A DNA stretch of 64,000 bases from Aspidapion aeneum (GCA_963576565.1 OY755038.1:11857756-11921755); one strand, 5' to 3'. Positions 1-10,655 are shown, counted from the stretch's first letter. Translations and numbers: made by a program. The notes: generated by a model from the sequence alone, not told the origin.

Positions 1-620
1 TTGGGTTTTTTACTGTAGAAATGAATTTCCATACTTCAGAGCTCTGCCTACCTCCTACGCGTGTATTTATACCGTGGCGTTTGCGCTCAAACATTTCATT
101 TTTTTCTGTGCGTATCAAACTTCTTAGCTATCTTCTGGTTTCCCTGTATATTTCTAGGTCTCTTTGCTCTTTAGTACTGAGCCATTCCAAGTATGTGCGT
201 TTTTTCTCTTTGACCATTTCCTGTATTTTCTCCGTCCACCACATCTTCCTGTTATTTCTATTATCTTGGTATCCAACAGCTTCGTTGCTTGCTTCCTTCA
301 AGCTTTTTATTATGTTTGTATATATCTCTTCAAATGAGTGATTTGTGTTAATTAATTTTTGCTCTAATCGGTTCTGATACAATCTTTGAGTACTTTCGAT
401 TTCTAGACTTCTAAAGTTGTTTTTTTGATTGTCTTCGATGCACTCTAGGTTTTCATTTTCTCTAATACTTTCGTCCTTATTTGTTTTTCTTAAAGGGAAT
501 AATATTTTTGCTTTTACCAGATGGTGGTCAGATCCACAGGTAACACCACGAAGTGCTCGCACATCATACCACTTTAATTGCGAGTGTTGTCCACCTATAG
601 CATAATCAATGATTGATTGA
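1..620 (-). pseudogene. RTE-like LINE fragment (endonuclease end into RT linker)
   Basis: Read leftwards from about 620, the minus strand gives the C-terminal part of an apurinic-type endonuclease of a non-LTR retrotransposon. The frame contains SIIDYAI, DVRALRG and CGSDHHLV, which matches the conserved S..DY and SDH blocks of the EN domain. It is followed by the charged linker that precedes reverse transcriptase. The frame runs off the left edge of the window. Upstream of about 620 the similarity stops abruptly, so the copy is 5'-truncated or broken. The style resembles RTE-class endonuclease/RT proteins, and the fragment at 40515-41400 may belong to the same group; the clade assignment is inference. 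Confidence 0.7.
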
Positions 621-1560
621 TTGATACAAGACCCAAAATACTAAAATAAAAACTTTAACATACCAAAATAACAAACTGCAAAATATTCTTCAAATAGAAA
701 AATCTTATGCTTCTTTACTTATTAAATTTGAGGTTTTAGTTTAAGTTCAACAAAACTTGTAATGTGAGCCATACCGACTTGTCTCCTCAAAGTTTGGGTT
801 TTTATTAACGGTAGGTTTATTTATCCCCTGTTTGAAGAGCTTGGAGAAACCAAGTCAGTGGCATTGCTGATAATCCTAAAGTTTACTTTACATTCTAGAC
901 AATGAGTGTAACAATAAAACCTAAACAAAAACAGAAATAAAATGTCATTTTATAGGCAACATTTTTTTTATCTCACAGTTTTTCCATAGCCAATCACTTT
1001 GAAGGGAAAACCCTCTCTCCACTTTATGTATCCCCACGCTTAACCATCACAAACAACTCCCACTCTTCACTTTCAGTCGTTTTTGACGCATCAACCATCT
1101 GCTGTGTAGGTAGGCGGTAACCAACGATCCTAAACACACAGGATTGCTTATTTCCATTTAACTCTATGTTGGCGTCTCTCAAGCGGACCAGTTGCTTTGT
1201 TTGTAATTTGACGGTGTGGTTGACTATTTAGGAGGTAAATAAACCTTTAGAAATGTGAATTAAGTAAAAAATTTGGCTAGTTTTGGCTTGTAAGTCCGTC
1301 CGTCCCTGTCATGAGCAGCACCTTAAAATCTTTGCATTTGGCATATATCAAATGTATTATGCGTTTGTCCCAACGATTGGTATTTTCAGTGTAGGGATTG
1401 TTCTTAACTAACGGAACGCTCAAGGGGAGGGGGTTTTACCAGTGGCTGCTGCTACAGGGAGGGCAACGGGGTAGTGCCCTCCCAAAACTAGACAACAAAA
1501 TGTATTTTTTCTACGACCGTGCATATATACCCACTTTCCCGCACGCATTTTAGTTTTGAA
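621..1560. other. AT-rich intergenic sequence, no gene seen
   Basis: No coding signal is visible. A short motif near 1117-1150 (a GGCGGTAACC box beside GATCCTAAACAC) recurs in changed relative orientation near 5555-5600, so part of this stretch is old repeat sequence. The upstream part of the Crypton element may begin here, but I cannot place its edge. Confidence 0.5.
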
Positions 1561-1561
1561 A

Positions 1562-1620
1562 GCATCACTTTCCCGCCCTAGTGCGGGAAAATCACTTTCG
1601 CGCACTAGTGCGGGAAAGTA
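1562..1620. repeat. GC-rich palindromic motif cluster upstream of Crypton
   Basis: Three close copies of a motif of the form CACTTTCCCGC...GCGGGAAAGT occur here, including the palindrome CTAGTGCGGGAAA with its inverse. The same GCGGGAAAGT motif recurs downstream of the recombinase gene at 3232-3330. The paired occurrence on either side of the gene suggests that these are terminal or subterminal sequences of the same element. Confidence 0.55.
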
Positions 1621-1958
1621 AAACTATGCCAATTTTGGAGTTATTCTATAGGTTTATACCTCAAAAGTCGTAACTATCGACTTGGTACAGTGTAGGGAAT
1701 TTAGCAGATAGGCAATCTGATGAATTATAGCTCATTTCAAGTTTTTTATTCAATTAAAAAAAGCAGAACAATGGATTTTTTTAAATATTTCAGCATACCC
1801 CCCGTATAGTCATGTCATACAACAACTATCAAGCCAAGCTGTGACAGGTGCTTGGTCCAGTTTGCTATGGCAACCAAGTTATGTTATTGTTACTCAAACG
1901 TCAAAGCTAGTCAAAGAGCGTCTCTGAAGTGACAGAACTGCCTTTTATTTTGAATAAA

Positions 1959-3140
1959 ATGGATTTTTCAATGGACTGTTCCGAAGATGAACTTCCGGAG
2001 TGCATTTTGCAGGCTGCTGAAGATGTGAATGGTGAGCTGCTACCTGCCAAATCGAGACAAAGGTACGATAAACAGTACAATCATTTCGTGACATGGTGTA
2101 AGGAGAAAGGGGTGAGAATCTACAAAGAAGAAGTCTTCTTGGCATACTTCCTAGACCTGAGCAAGGTCTTGAAATCGAATACCTTATGGTCACGCTATTC
2201 CATGGTGAAAAGCTTGGTTAAAATTAAGCAAAATCTGGACATAAGCAGATTCCACAAGCTAACATCGTTTCTTAAACAAAAAAATGTTGGTTTTCGAGCA
2301 CAGAAGGCGCAAGTTTTCACCAAAGATGATATATCGCGGTTTATGTTAGCTCCTGATGAGATTTATTTGATGATTAAAGTGAGTACCATTTTTGCTTTGG
2401 CTGGTGCTCTCCGCAGGGCGGAGCTTTTAAATATCACTCTGGATGACATACAGGATAAAGGAAGTCTGATCGTTGTTAAGATCTCCGACACTAAAAATCA
2501 TTCCTCAAGATCCTTCGTTTTATCCGAAGAAATAAATAATGGATCTTTTTTGATGCTGTATAGAAAGTACGCAAATTTGAGACCTCCTACTACTCCGCAC
2601 CGCCGGTTTTTCATTTATTATAAAAAAGGAAAATGTTCCAATCAGTGTGTAGGAGTGAACACTTTTGGAAAGATGCCATCAGAGATCGCTGCATATTTGC
2701 GCCTACCTAACCCAGAACGTTATACCGGCCATAGCTTCAGACGTTCTTCAGCAACATTCCTAGCAGATTCAGGTGAAGGCATAACAAACATAAAACGCCT
2801 TGGTGGGTGGAAGTCCACTGCTGTCGCTGAGGGGTATTTGGAAGATTCCGAGAAACAGAAAGAGAACATCTCGAATAAGATTCTTTCATCTACCTATGAC
2901 CTGCAATCGTTGCCAGCACCGTCATCGTCAACTGTAAGTGACCTGCAACTGCTGCCGTCAACGTCCACTGGAAGAGTCCTGCAGACCCAGACGCCATCTT
3001 TGCGCACTTTCGATTCTACAAGCGGCCACCAGATGCGAGAATTACCACCATCGAACTCCACTACACCGGCAATTCTGAATAATCTTCAAACTGCAACAAA
3101 TTGTGTTTTCAATATCACTATTACCAATAATAATAATTAG
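1959..3140 (+). CDS. Crypton-type tyrosine recombinase
   Basis: A 393-aa protein that would cut and rejoin DNA through a tyrosine intermediate to move its own element. Residues about 30-120 form the N-terminal DNA-binding (SAM-like) part. The catalytic part follows, with R152 in LRRAE, K179 in DTKN, the H-x-x-R box H258/R261 in GHSFRR, W284 in RLGGWKS, and the nucleophile Y293 in EGYLED. The family and active-site assignment is established knowledge; the residues are read directly. I chose the ATG at 1959 (AAAATGG context), not the GTG at 1929. The tail after residue 310 is rich in Ser, Thr, Pro and Asn and may be disordered. All key residues are present and there is no frameshift, so the copy looks intact. 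It has no neighbouring cellular gene. Confidence 0.85.
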   Translation: MDFSMDCSEDELPECILQAAEDVNGELLPAKSRQRYDKQYNHFVTWCKEKGVRIYKEEVFLAYFLDLSKVLKSNTLWSRYSMVKSLVKIKQNLDISRFHKLTSFLKQKNVGFRAQKAQVFTKDDISRFMLAPDEIYLMIKVSTIFALAGALRRAELLNITLDDIQDKGSLIVVKISDTKNHSSRSFVLSEEINNGSFLMLYRKYANLRPPTTPHRRFFIYYKKGKCSNQCVGVNTFGKMPSEIAAYLRLPNPERYTGHSFRRSSATFLADSGEGITNIKRLGGWKSTAVAEGYLEDSEKQKENISNKILSSTYDLQSLPAPSSSTVSDLQLLPSTSTGRVLQTQTPSLRTFDSTSGHQMRELPPSNSTTPAILNNLQTATNCVFNITITNNNN

Positions 3141-3157
3141 TATTTTATTTATGTTCA

Positions 3158-3163
3158 AATAAA
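3158..3163 (+). terminator. Poly(A) signal of the Crypton recombinase gene
   Basis: AATAAA lies 18 bp after the stop codon of the recombinase. It is a plausible cleavage/polyadenylation signal, but the motif is common in AT-rich DNA. Confidence 0.5.
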
Positions 3164-3220
3164 ATATTTTTTCAAAAGTAAATTTGTGGTATTGTAACAT
3201 CGGTCGAAGAAAAAATAATG

Positions 3221-3348
3221 TTCCTAACTCATGCGGAAAGTGTCTTTCCCACCCTCGACTGCTTGCCCGAACTCCGCTCCGCGTCGTTCGGGTCAACTGC
3301 AGTCGCGTGCGGGAAAGTATCACTTTCCACACTTGTTAGGAAAATAAC
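3221..3348. repeat. Long imperfect hairpin closing the Crypton region
   Basis: The arm at 3221-3262 (TTCCTAAC...GGAAAGTG...TTTCCC) is the inverse of 3309-3346 (GGGAAAGT...CACTTTCC...GTTAGGAA). The loop is GC-rich and carries its own CCCGAAC/GTTCGGG inversion. It shares the GCGGGAAAGT motif with 1562-1620. It probably marks the downstream end of the Crypton element. Confidence 0.6.
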
Positions 3349-3719
3349 TATTTAATTGATTTATTTTAAAAAAGTTAAATCTTCCCTTACGACATGATTG
3401 TCTAATTCTTTTTATTATCTGTAGTTAACAAATAATGACAAGCTGGTAGCGGCGCGCGGGGCAAGGTTTCAATTTCACCCGTTTTTCAGCGGGGTACGGG
3501 TGGATGTTCTCGAGCGGGGGCGGGAGGAATGTGTGTTTTAGTTGAAGTCGGCCATTATCATCGAGCGTAAACGTCCGTTGCTCTTTAAAAATTGTTTCTA
3601 AATTAGCACGAAAAATAAAAAAAAGAGAGCCTAATTTTACTTTTGGTATAATTTTTCTATTTTGTAAATTAAGAACTATAATGAGAATGAATTATAATAA
3701 CTATCAATCCCAGAAAAAA
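3349..3719. other. Intergenic sequence with a small GC-rich patch
   Basis: No gene is visible. Bases 3440-3530 are markedly GC-rich compared with the surroundings (runs such as GCGGCGCGCGGGG) but are not coding in any obvious frame. Confidence 0.5.
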
Positions 3720-4423
3720 TACTCTGCCAATATATGGGCACCTAAGCTCACACTAGGTACTATAGTGGTAGTGTTCGTGTGAGCTAATATAACTAAAAAA
3801 ATATATTTTTTTTCAACTCCAGACTCAATTGCCTGTCGTTTGATACCACACAAGCCATGTTTTGACTTAAACTCTAATTTTTGAAATCTACCCCCACCCT
3901 TAAAAAAAAAACTAAAATGTGTTTTGTTTAACTCCAGACTCAATTACCTTTCGTTTGATATTACACACATATTTTCAATTATAACTCTAATTTTTGACAT
4001 ATACCCCACCCTTTATTTTTTTAACTAAAATTTGTTTTGTTTAACTCCAGACTCAATCACCTTTCGTTTGATATCACACACGCCATATTTTCACTTAAAA
4101 TCTAATTTTTTAATCTACCCCCACCCTTTTATTTGGCTTCTGCTCGGTGGATTTTGTTCATTTTTAAATGGGACCATCTCGACCCAAGACCCAGCCTAGG
4201 TACCAAATTTCATTAAAATCGCTCAAGCGGTTTTTGAGTTATGCGCGTTGGTCGTTACAGACAGACAGACAGACATACAGACAGACAGACGGCGCAACAA
4301 AAAAGTTTCAAAATCATCTGAAACGCAAAGAAATATAAAAAATTTTGAAATCGGAGCAACTTTTTTTTTTCGAAAAAATTAGGATCACCATAGCTCACAC
4401 TATGGTATAGTAGTGTGAGCTAA
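3720..4423 (+). mobile_element. Hairpin-ended repeat family, copy 1
   Basis: The copy starts TACTCTGCCAAT, then has a palindrome built on AGCTCACAC/GTGTGAGCT. Three direct units of about 113 bp follow, each containing ACTCCAGACTCAA and TTTCGTTTGATA. Next come a conserved block (GAGTTATGCGCGTTGG), a CAGA microsatellite ending GGCGCAAC, and a second AGCTCACAC palindrome ending in CTAA. Five further copies lie in this window. It is non-coding. Internal tandem repeats plus a 3' hairpin before CTAA resemble helentron-derived elements, but this is inference. Confidence 0.85.
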
Positions 4424-4702
4424 AATGTTTGAAGAGAAAGAGTGTAGGTAGGACTGGAGATTTGAAAAACCGTAATTTGAAAAAATTAAAAAAGATTGTT
4501 AGTTAATTTGTATTTTGTATATAAATTGTATGATAAAATGCCTTCTAGTTTTAGATCTGTAATATCAAATAAATACCATTTTGTTACTACATAATATAAG
4601 TGTATTTTATTATATCCGCAACAAAAACAATACATTATACATCTATGATTTAAATTGATTAAACTTTTAGAAAAAATCCTACTTCTATTCTAATGGATCG
4701 TG

Positions 4703-5270
4703 CATACTCGTCTTTTGTCTAGTCTTTTGTCTTGGTTTAGTCATATGTCTTGTCATAAGAAAGTTAAAACCACTGTTTCTTATGGGAGTGTTCATACAAT
4801 GCTTTTGCTTTTGTTTTTGATTAGTCCTTGTCTTAAGAGTTGCCAACTTTCAATCCTTAGGACAACGACTAAGACGAGTGACAGACATCAGCTGATATTT
4901 GTTGTTTTTTTTACAGGCCGTCCGAAAAGCGAAGCGCGCGGTCGAAATTTTGAATTTACCGCCATTAATCATGTTTTTACCAGAAAATCTCAACATAACC
5001 TCAAAATTTCATTTGTTTTTTTTTTCTTTTTCGCTTTTGTTCTTTCGTGTCTGTGTTTCGTGCACAGATTAGGTTAAATAAGATTGTTTTGTGTAGAAAA
5101 TGACTTTTGAAAAGGGGCCTTTTTATTGAAATTGAATTTTTTTTTCATTGGGTTATGACTAAGACTAATCAAAAACAAAAGACGAGTATGAATAGCCGAT
5201 TTTGTTTAAGACAGCTAAGACTAATCAAAGGACAAAGACTAATCAAAAACAAAAGACTAAGACGAGTATG
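4703..5270. mobile_element. MITE-like element with CATACTCGTCTT inverted ends
   Basis: The left end CATACTCGTCTTTTGTC is mirrored by GAC...AAGACGAGTATG at the right. Related subterminal motifs (GACTAATCAAAAACAAAAGAC) appear inverted at both sides. The frame at 4700-5077 inside it is low-complexity and resembles no known protein. No clear target duplication was found. Confidence 0.65.
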
Positions 5271-6075
5271 AACAATACTTAAAACTTTCAACTATTAAAA
5301 TAAAACTCCAACATATCGTGTGGTAGGAAAATTCAGCTCTCAGAGCAACCTCTTGATTTATCAAATCAGTTGTTTTGAATGAATGAAGTTATTAATTATA
5401 TTTACTAACACGAATAAAAAATTTGTTTGCAAATAAGCAAGAAAAAAGCGGGAAAAACTCGCGATTGCAATGTGTATTAAATGAAGCGCGCTGACCAGAG
5501 GTCCACTAGTGACGTAAGCAAGGCGCCACGTTCCGCTGAAAGATTCGAGCTATTAGGCAATCCTGCGTGTTTAGGATCTTTGGGCGGTAACCTAGTGTTT
5601 ACCAATGTAGAGGGAGGCGGAACCACTTTGTGGCACAGTCAAGGGTAATTTGTATCCCTGACCATATAAACGGTCAAAGTTCGTTAAATGGTCGTTTTTG
5701 AGCATGTTCTAATAATGAAAACGCTTACATCTTGACACAACAAAATTAAGTTAGCATAAACATGACTTAGTAAAGGTTATACTGTATTAGAACATTATTT
5801 TATACGTTCAGTTTCAAGACAAAGAAAATAAGGGCACAAATCAGCCTAATTTTTGGATTCGAAAATTTACAGCCAAGGATATTTTCCACCACTTGAGATG
5901 AGCCAGAGTACTTTTCTTATAATGTTCATGATTTCTTCTTCTTAGTGTAAGAGATTTAGAACTAAGAAAATAAGTCGACTCATATCATTTAATGATCTTT
6001 TGAACCCATCGGAAAATCATTACCAGAATGAAAAATTGTTGATTATTATTATTAAAAAACATACCTATTCATATA
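5271..6075. repeat. Dispersed repeat, shared with 62160-62300 and 62760-62880
   Basis: Bases 5820-6075 (blocks TCTTCTTCTTAGTGTAA, AATAAGTCGACTCATAT, GGAAAATCATTACCAGAATG) recur near the right end of the window, where they are split by about 460 bp of other sequence. A related piece (GACTAAGAAAATAAG) lies near 8405. The function is unknown. Bases 5271-5820 hold nothing recognisable. Confidence 0.6.
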
Positions 6076-6645
6076 CAGGGTGTCTCATTATATTTTTCCC
6101 ATCCTTTTAGACCATTAATAATTGATATAGGAATATAAAAGAAATTTTGTTCGAATTCGCGAAATTTTTACTATTAAATTGCATCTTGACTTTGTTCCTG
6201 ATGCTTACCATATTTGACAGGCGCTCAAATTTATAGTATTTGTAAATTGGATGCTCCTTATATTATTTAATTAATAGATTAGGCTTGGAATATACTTTCC
6301 AAAAATAGTTTCTGAAATATTAGCGATAAATTTTTAAATAATAAAAAAATAACATTACCACTTTTATGTTAATTTCAGTGTCCTTATTTCGAACTATGTT
6401 AGTCCCCATGTATAAACAGTGACAATGACAACAAAGTTGTGTCATTGTCACTGTTGATACACGGGGACTAACATAATTTGGAATAAGGATACTAAAATTA
6501 ACACAAGAGCGGTACTGTTATAATTGCTAATATCTCAGAAACTATGGCTCTAAACTACGGCATATTTGACAGGCGCTCAAATTTATAGTTTTTTGGATGC
6601 TCCTTATATTATTTAATTAATAGAAAAATATAATGAGACACCCTG
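6076..6645. mobile_element. TA-flanked MITE, CAGGGTGTCTCATTATA ends
   Basis: The ends are CAGGGTGTCTCATTATATTT and its inverse, each flanked by TA, as expected for Tc1/mariner-type insertion. Internally, a block with TTGACAGGCGCTCAAATTTATAG is repeated directly (about 6210-6290 and 6561-6625). A second hairpin element (6364-6506) is nested in the middle. It is non-coding. Confidence 0.8.
6364..6506. repeat. Nested near-perfect hairpin of about 70-bp arms
   Basis: The two halves are inverse copies: TTAGTCCCC..GTAT..AACAGTGACAATGACA at the left and its complement at the right, with outer arms containing GTCCTTATT / AATAAGGA. It looks like a small foldback MITE inserted in the element at 6076-6645. 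Confidence 0.8.
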
Positions 6646-6922
6646 TACCCCACTAAACACATAAATAATGTCAAAATAATGTATAATTTAAAAACATAAC
6701 GTTAGGTTGGATGTTAGTTCTAACGTCATATTCATAGTGAAAAAGAAGCTTAATAACCCGTTTTCTGACGTTAGAAAAACAATCTTATGTTTTTTTAAAG
6801 TGTTTTTCGAACGTTAAAAATATATTGATTTTTAACAGTGAAAAAGAAATGTTTTTCTAGCATTGAAAAATAAATGTTTTTTAACATTGAAAAAATATAT
6901 TTTTTTCAAATATCTCTAAAGA
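6646..6922. other. AT-rich sequence with AACGTTA motifs, no gene
   Basis: Several scattered AACGTTAAAAA-like motifs recur again at 8070-8300, beyond the LINE insertion. The two stretches may therefore be flanks of one older repeat. Confidence 0.4.
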
Positions 6923-6934
6923 TAAGGTAACATA

Positions 6935-7296
6935 GTAGTAGTAGTAGTAGTGGGGGGGTTGACCCGCAGGTCTGACAAGTAGGCCAGAGTAGGCCCTTTT
7001 TGCCATGCCCCAAGTCTGTCCCTTAACCCACTCTCTGCACTTCCCTTTGATGGTCGGGTAACTCATTGGGCCTTCCTGTTCTCTTTACAAAGTCCAGTAA
7101 GTCTGCCCATTTGAGCATGTGCAGTTCTTCCTCGCTCAGAGTTGGCGCTCCGAGTGCCTGTTGTCTCATCCTTGCGTAGGCCTCGCATTCTGTCTTCCTG
7201 TCCACAGGCTGGGTAGGTAGGGTCATTCTCGACTCCTCTACGTGTCATGTGCCTCCTCAACCGGTTATGTCCGTTTAGAGTACCTATCAGCAGTCC
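6935..7296 (-). pseudogene. 5'-truncated LINE 3' end (RNase H/zinc-knuckle C-terminus)
   Basis: The minus strand encodes the C-terminal end of a non-LTR ORF2, in two frames that join near 7200-7220. The first contains IGTLNGHNRLRRHM and PTYPACG; the second contains TECEAYARMRQQALGAPTLS. These match the post-RT zinc-knuckle tail of I/Jockey-like LINEs. The 3' end carries a CTA trinucleotide run. The insertion is flanked by a 12-bp direct repeat, TAAGGTAACATA (6923-6934 and 7297-7308), which is its target duplication. One frameshift and extreme 5' truncation make it dead. Confidence 0.8.
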
Positions 7297-7308
7297 TAAG
7301 GTAACATA

Positions 7309-8754
7309 AATAACGTAAATAAAAATTCTTCTATTTTGGAAACGCAGGGCAGCAACAGTCCGTTGAGGTTTTCGTGAACTCGACACTCAGTAAAGGAAAT
7401 TCGCATCCGTAGCTTCTGAAAATAAAATTTAAAATTCTATGTAAACAATAATTTTGTAGTAAGTGCCTCGCTACGAGGCCAAACAATTCATGCTCAAGTG
7501 AATACAAGGCAAACAATTTCAAGGCACGTATTCACTTTAGCATGAATGCAAACGAAGCATTCGTTTGGTCCCGCTGCGAGGCTTGCGAATTCGGCCTCAA
7601 ATGAATACGCGGCTTAAGGTCCGGCGGCTAATCATTCGCGGTGAATTGTCGCATTCCCCGTCTGATTAACTGTAACCTAGGTATGCGATTTTCCATACAA
7701 AACAACTTTTTTACTTTTCTTACCTAATTTTGTGAGGCTGCATTTAAATCACTGTCTACATATTGGTTATTCTAACTATACCACCTTTTCCACACAACTG
7801 GTGTGGAATATGTATTCACTATCATTATTAATAACTGTGCTTTTAATTTGCCATGTTTGTTTCTACAAAAGGTAAATATTGTAACCAAAATTGCACAAGC
7901 GTATCTACTATTGACTCGTATGAACTCGCAGCGAAATGCAACTAAAAATGGCGATGGCCCGTTCTGGTAGTGGAACTAGGGTCAGTGCATCCTGGAAGCC
8001 TGAGGCTTCCAGGATGCAGTGACCCTAAATGGAACTATCCGGCAGCGCCCTCTATAGTATCATTTTTTTTAATGTTTAAAAAACAAAACATTTATTAGCT
8101 TCATATATCTTAAATTCTACGTTAGAAATGAGATCTAGGAAAAACATTATAAAAATAACCATATATTGATGGTATTATTTTTAATGTTAGTGAAATTATG
8201 GTGTTTTTAATGTTGGTTTCTTAACGTTATTAGGATATATATTTTTGGTAATGCTTTTACATGAAATTTTTGTTAGGATTTTCTACATGTTTTTTTAATG
8301 TCAAAAGTTGACTTAATTTTAACACAAATTTGTGTTAGAAAAAAAACATTTTTTTTTCAACATTTATTTAACGTTTTTTACGATTTTGTGCTTAATGGGA
8401 CACAGACTAAGAAAATAAGTTCCATAAAATATTTACAGCCTTCCCGACTAATATACGTTATTTTCACCCTTAATTTAACGATTTTTTTTAAGGCGATGAC
8501 AGTTCTATTTTTGATCGTTCCAAAAAGGCGATGATAGTGGTCAGATCAAACAGACGGTTCGAACTCCTGTTGAAGATGAGGGAACAAAAAAAGAAATAAG
8601 AATAATATGGTAAAATGCTGGTAAACTGCAGGTATAAACTTCCTGAGCAAAACTATGTTTCTTCTTTATTTTATAAATCGTCGGCCTAATTTTAAAGCCT
8701 GAGTCAAGTAAAAAAATTGGAAAATTGAGATACGAGTTTAATCGGATGCAGGAT
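7309..8754. other. Non-coding sequence with degenerate internal repeats
   Basis: Bases 7450-7610 carry imperfect direct and inverted copies of GAATACAAGGCAAACAATT/CGAGGC motifs. A strong hairpin lies at 7979-8027, and AACGTT-type repeats occur from 8070 to 8300. No coding exon is recognisable. Confidence 0.45.
7979..8027. repeat. Short strong hairpin, 23-bp arms
   Basis: The arms AGGGTCAGTGCATCCTGGAA(GCC) and its inverse pair with one mismatch around a 3-base loop. It is too compact for a typical miRNA precursor, and it lies in otherwise featureless sequence. Confidence 0.8.
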
Positions 8755-9915
8755 CAGTGGCGGTTTCTCCATAAGTGCACATGTGCACGTGCACTCCCAA
8801 ATTTTACTTAAAAACATATTAAAATTTGATAATTCTTTAATTTAATTAATAATTACCCCAAACGGAATTCACTAAAGACTGGAATATTACTTTCAAATTA
8901 ATACCCGGTATGTATGTGTTTGTATTCGTGTTCAAACCACCTGCGGTGCATGGCGGATGCGCTATATAGTTAGTTCGAATCTAATTATTCACTTTTATTT
9001 GCACCGTAGATGTTATGTCGCCCTCTAATTACGAAATATAGAAAGAGAGGACGACGTGTTCCAATAGAATTTTACAGTACATAGAATGTGAACCTTCCTT
9101 CGGCACAGCGCGTATAGAAAAACTAGCCTCGATGCCTCCCGCACCCCCGTGATGACCCCTGCGTCATCGGTTCACGTTGCATGTTAGAGCATATCACGGG
9201 CACTTTTAATTCGTGCTCTTAGTAGTTATGTGCAACAATTACTTTTCCAAGTATGGAGTAGATACTGATACTTACTATTCGAGTATCAGATTTTTGTATT
9301 CGGTACTAAGTAATCATTATATTATCGGTAAATCCAATAAATCCTGAGTTTCCTATGTTGTCAATCGTATACGTATACGCAATAGTTCATTTAATAATTT
9401 AAGTAAATAAATATGGGTCCAAATGATTACAAGTACTCATACGGCCGATGTCGATACGAAAGTAACACTTCGGCTTCGGGATTCGAGTAACGAGTATTTG
9501 GCGTCGAAGGATTCGATTACTTCGAATCCGCCCATGTATCAGAATATTAAAGTATCGAGTAGATAATATTTGCACACTACTAATTTGGCATTATCGCTCG
9601 GGCGCTGGCGGTTTGTTTTGATTTCGACGATTTGGTATTTACAACAATGGCGAAAGTTTCTAATTTTGATAGCATTAGCGTGCAATATTTAAAGGCAATT
9701 AAATTTTCATCTTTGCCACTAGAAGAGAAAATATGTAAACTAGGTATGATACATTTATTATTTATTTATAATTTCAATAATAATAGGTAGGTAACTAATA
9801 TCTAATTAAATAACTCATTTTTTAATTATTTGCAAAAATAATTTCGCCTGCGCCTTAATTTTTAATTTTTTTTTGGTGTGCACTCCCAAAGCTTTTTACC
9901 ACGCCCCCGCCACTG
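8755..9915 (+). mobile_element. Non-autonomous hAT element with 8-bp target duplication
   Basis: The ends CAGTGGCGG...and ...CCGCCACTG are inverted, with further subterminal similarity around GTGCACTCCCAAA. They are flanked by the 8-bp direct repeat TGCAGGAT (8747-8754 and 9916-9923), which is diagnostic of the hAT superfamily. The element is 1161 bp, too short to encode a transposase. It keeps what looks like the transposase first exon (9647-9743), so it is an internal-deletion derivative. Confidence 0.92.
9647..9743 (+). pseudogene. Residual first exon of hAT transposase
   Basis: ATG at 9647 in the context ACAATGG opens a frame starting MAKVSNFDSISVQYL. It ends at a good splice donor (CTAG|GTATGA). 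No downstream exon remains before the element's right end. It is interpreted as the preserved 5' exon of the parental transposase gene. The frame is short, so this is moderate confidence. Confidence 0.55.
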
Positions 9916-9923
9916 TGCAGGAT

Positions 9924-10655
9924 ACCAAGATCTTTAGTCTTACAAAACTGCGTAACTTCTATTTTAAACTAGCGCCCTCTATCGAACATGTATAAGTTAT
10001 TTTGGTTGAATTATATTTAATTTTCATTAGTTTAAAAACAGTTTTTATGTCCTCCTGTAAAATCAGCTGAAGCTGACTTACGCGGTTTTAAAATTAGGCC
10101 GACGAAATTTGATTTAATAGTACTTTATATAACAAGCGTATTACGAGAGTAAATCAAATATAAACCGAAATTTTTTATTTTGCTCGATACACATGCGTGT
10201 TGGAGTTCTAATGAACACAAACGCATGGCTTGGATAAATTCAGGCTACTTATAATGGGTGCTACGCTCTCATCGCCATCTCTTTTCTAAGTTTAAAAAAC
10301 CCATTATCAGTTACCTTAGGATAAATGCGTTTTAATTTGTTGTATGTATAATAATGGCTTTTATTCCAAAAGTTCCAAAATACACAGAATTTTGTTAAAT
10401 TTGAATTAACCTCAATTTTGACAATGTCAAATCACGTCATTGACAAATTTTCAACGTCATTTGAAAGCAGTCCCTTTCAAATTTTATTAAAAGCGTCTCC
10501 TTTTTTAATCCAAGCCATACGTTTGGGTTCAATTGAATCCAATATGGCGGAATATTTAAGACGACGTGGATCACAGATATAATTACATCCTATAATTCAA
10601 TACTAATACGTAGAACTGGCAAATCAGCAGAATAATAGTCTCTTGTAAACTCCTC
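9924..10655. repeat. Intergenic stretch with an inverted-repeat element (about 10203-10545)
   Basis: Sequence around 10210-10235 (AACACAAACGCATGGCTTGGAT) is inverted at 10503-10535 (ATCCAAGCCATACGTTTGGGTT), giving a MITE-like unit of about 340 bp. The ends are imprecise and I see no clear target duplication. The remainder holds nothing recognisable. Confidence 0.5.

Noticed and set aside
1929..1958. GTG upstream start for the Crypton recombinase
   Set aside because: GTG is not a normal eukaryotic start; the ATG at 1959 has a good context.
4700..5077. 125-codon plus-strand frame
   Set aside because: It lies inside a MITE with inverted ends and is low in complexity.
7979..8027. miRNA gene
   Set aside because: The loop is about 3 bases and the stem only 23 bp, unlike normal precursors; kept only as a hairpin.
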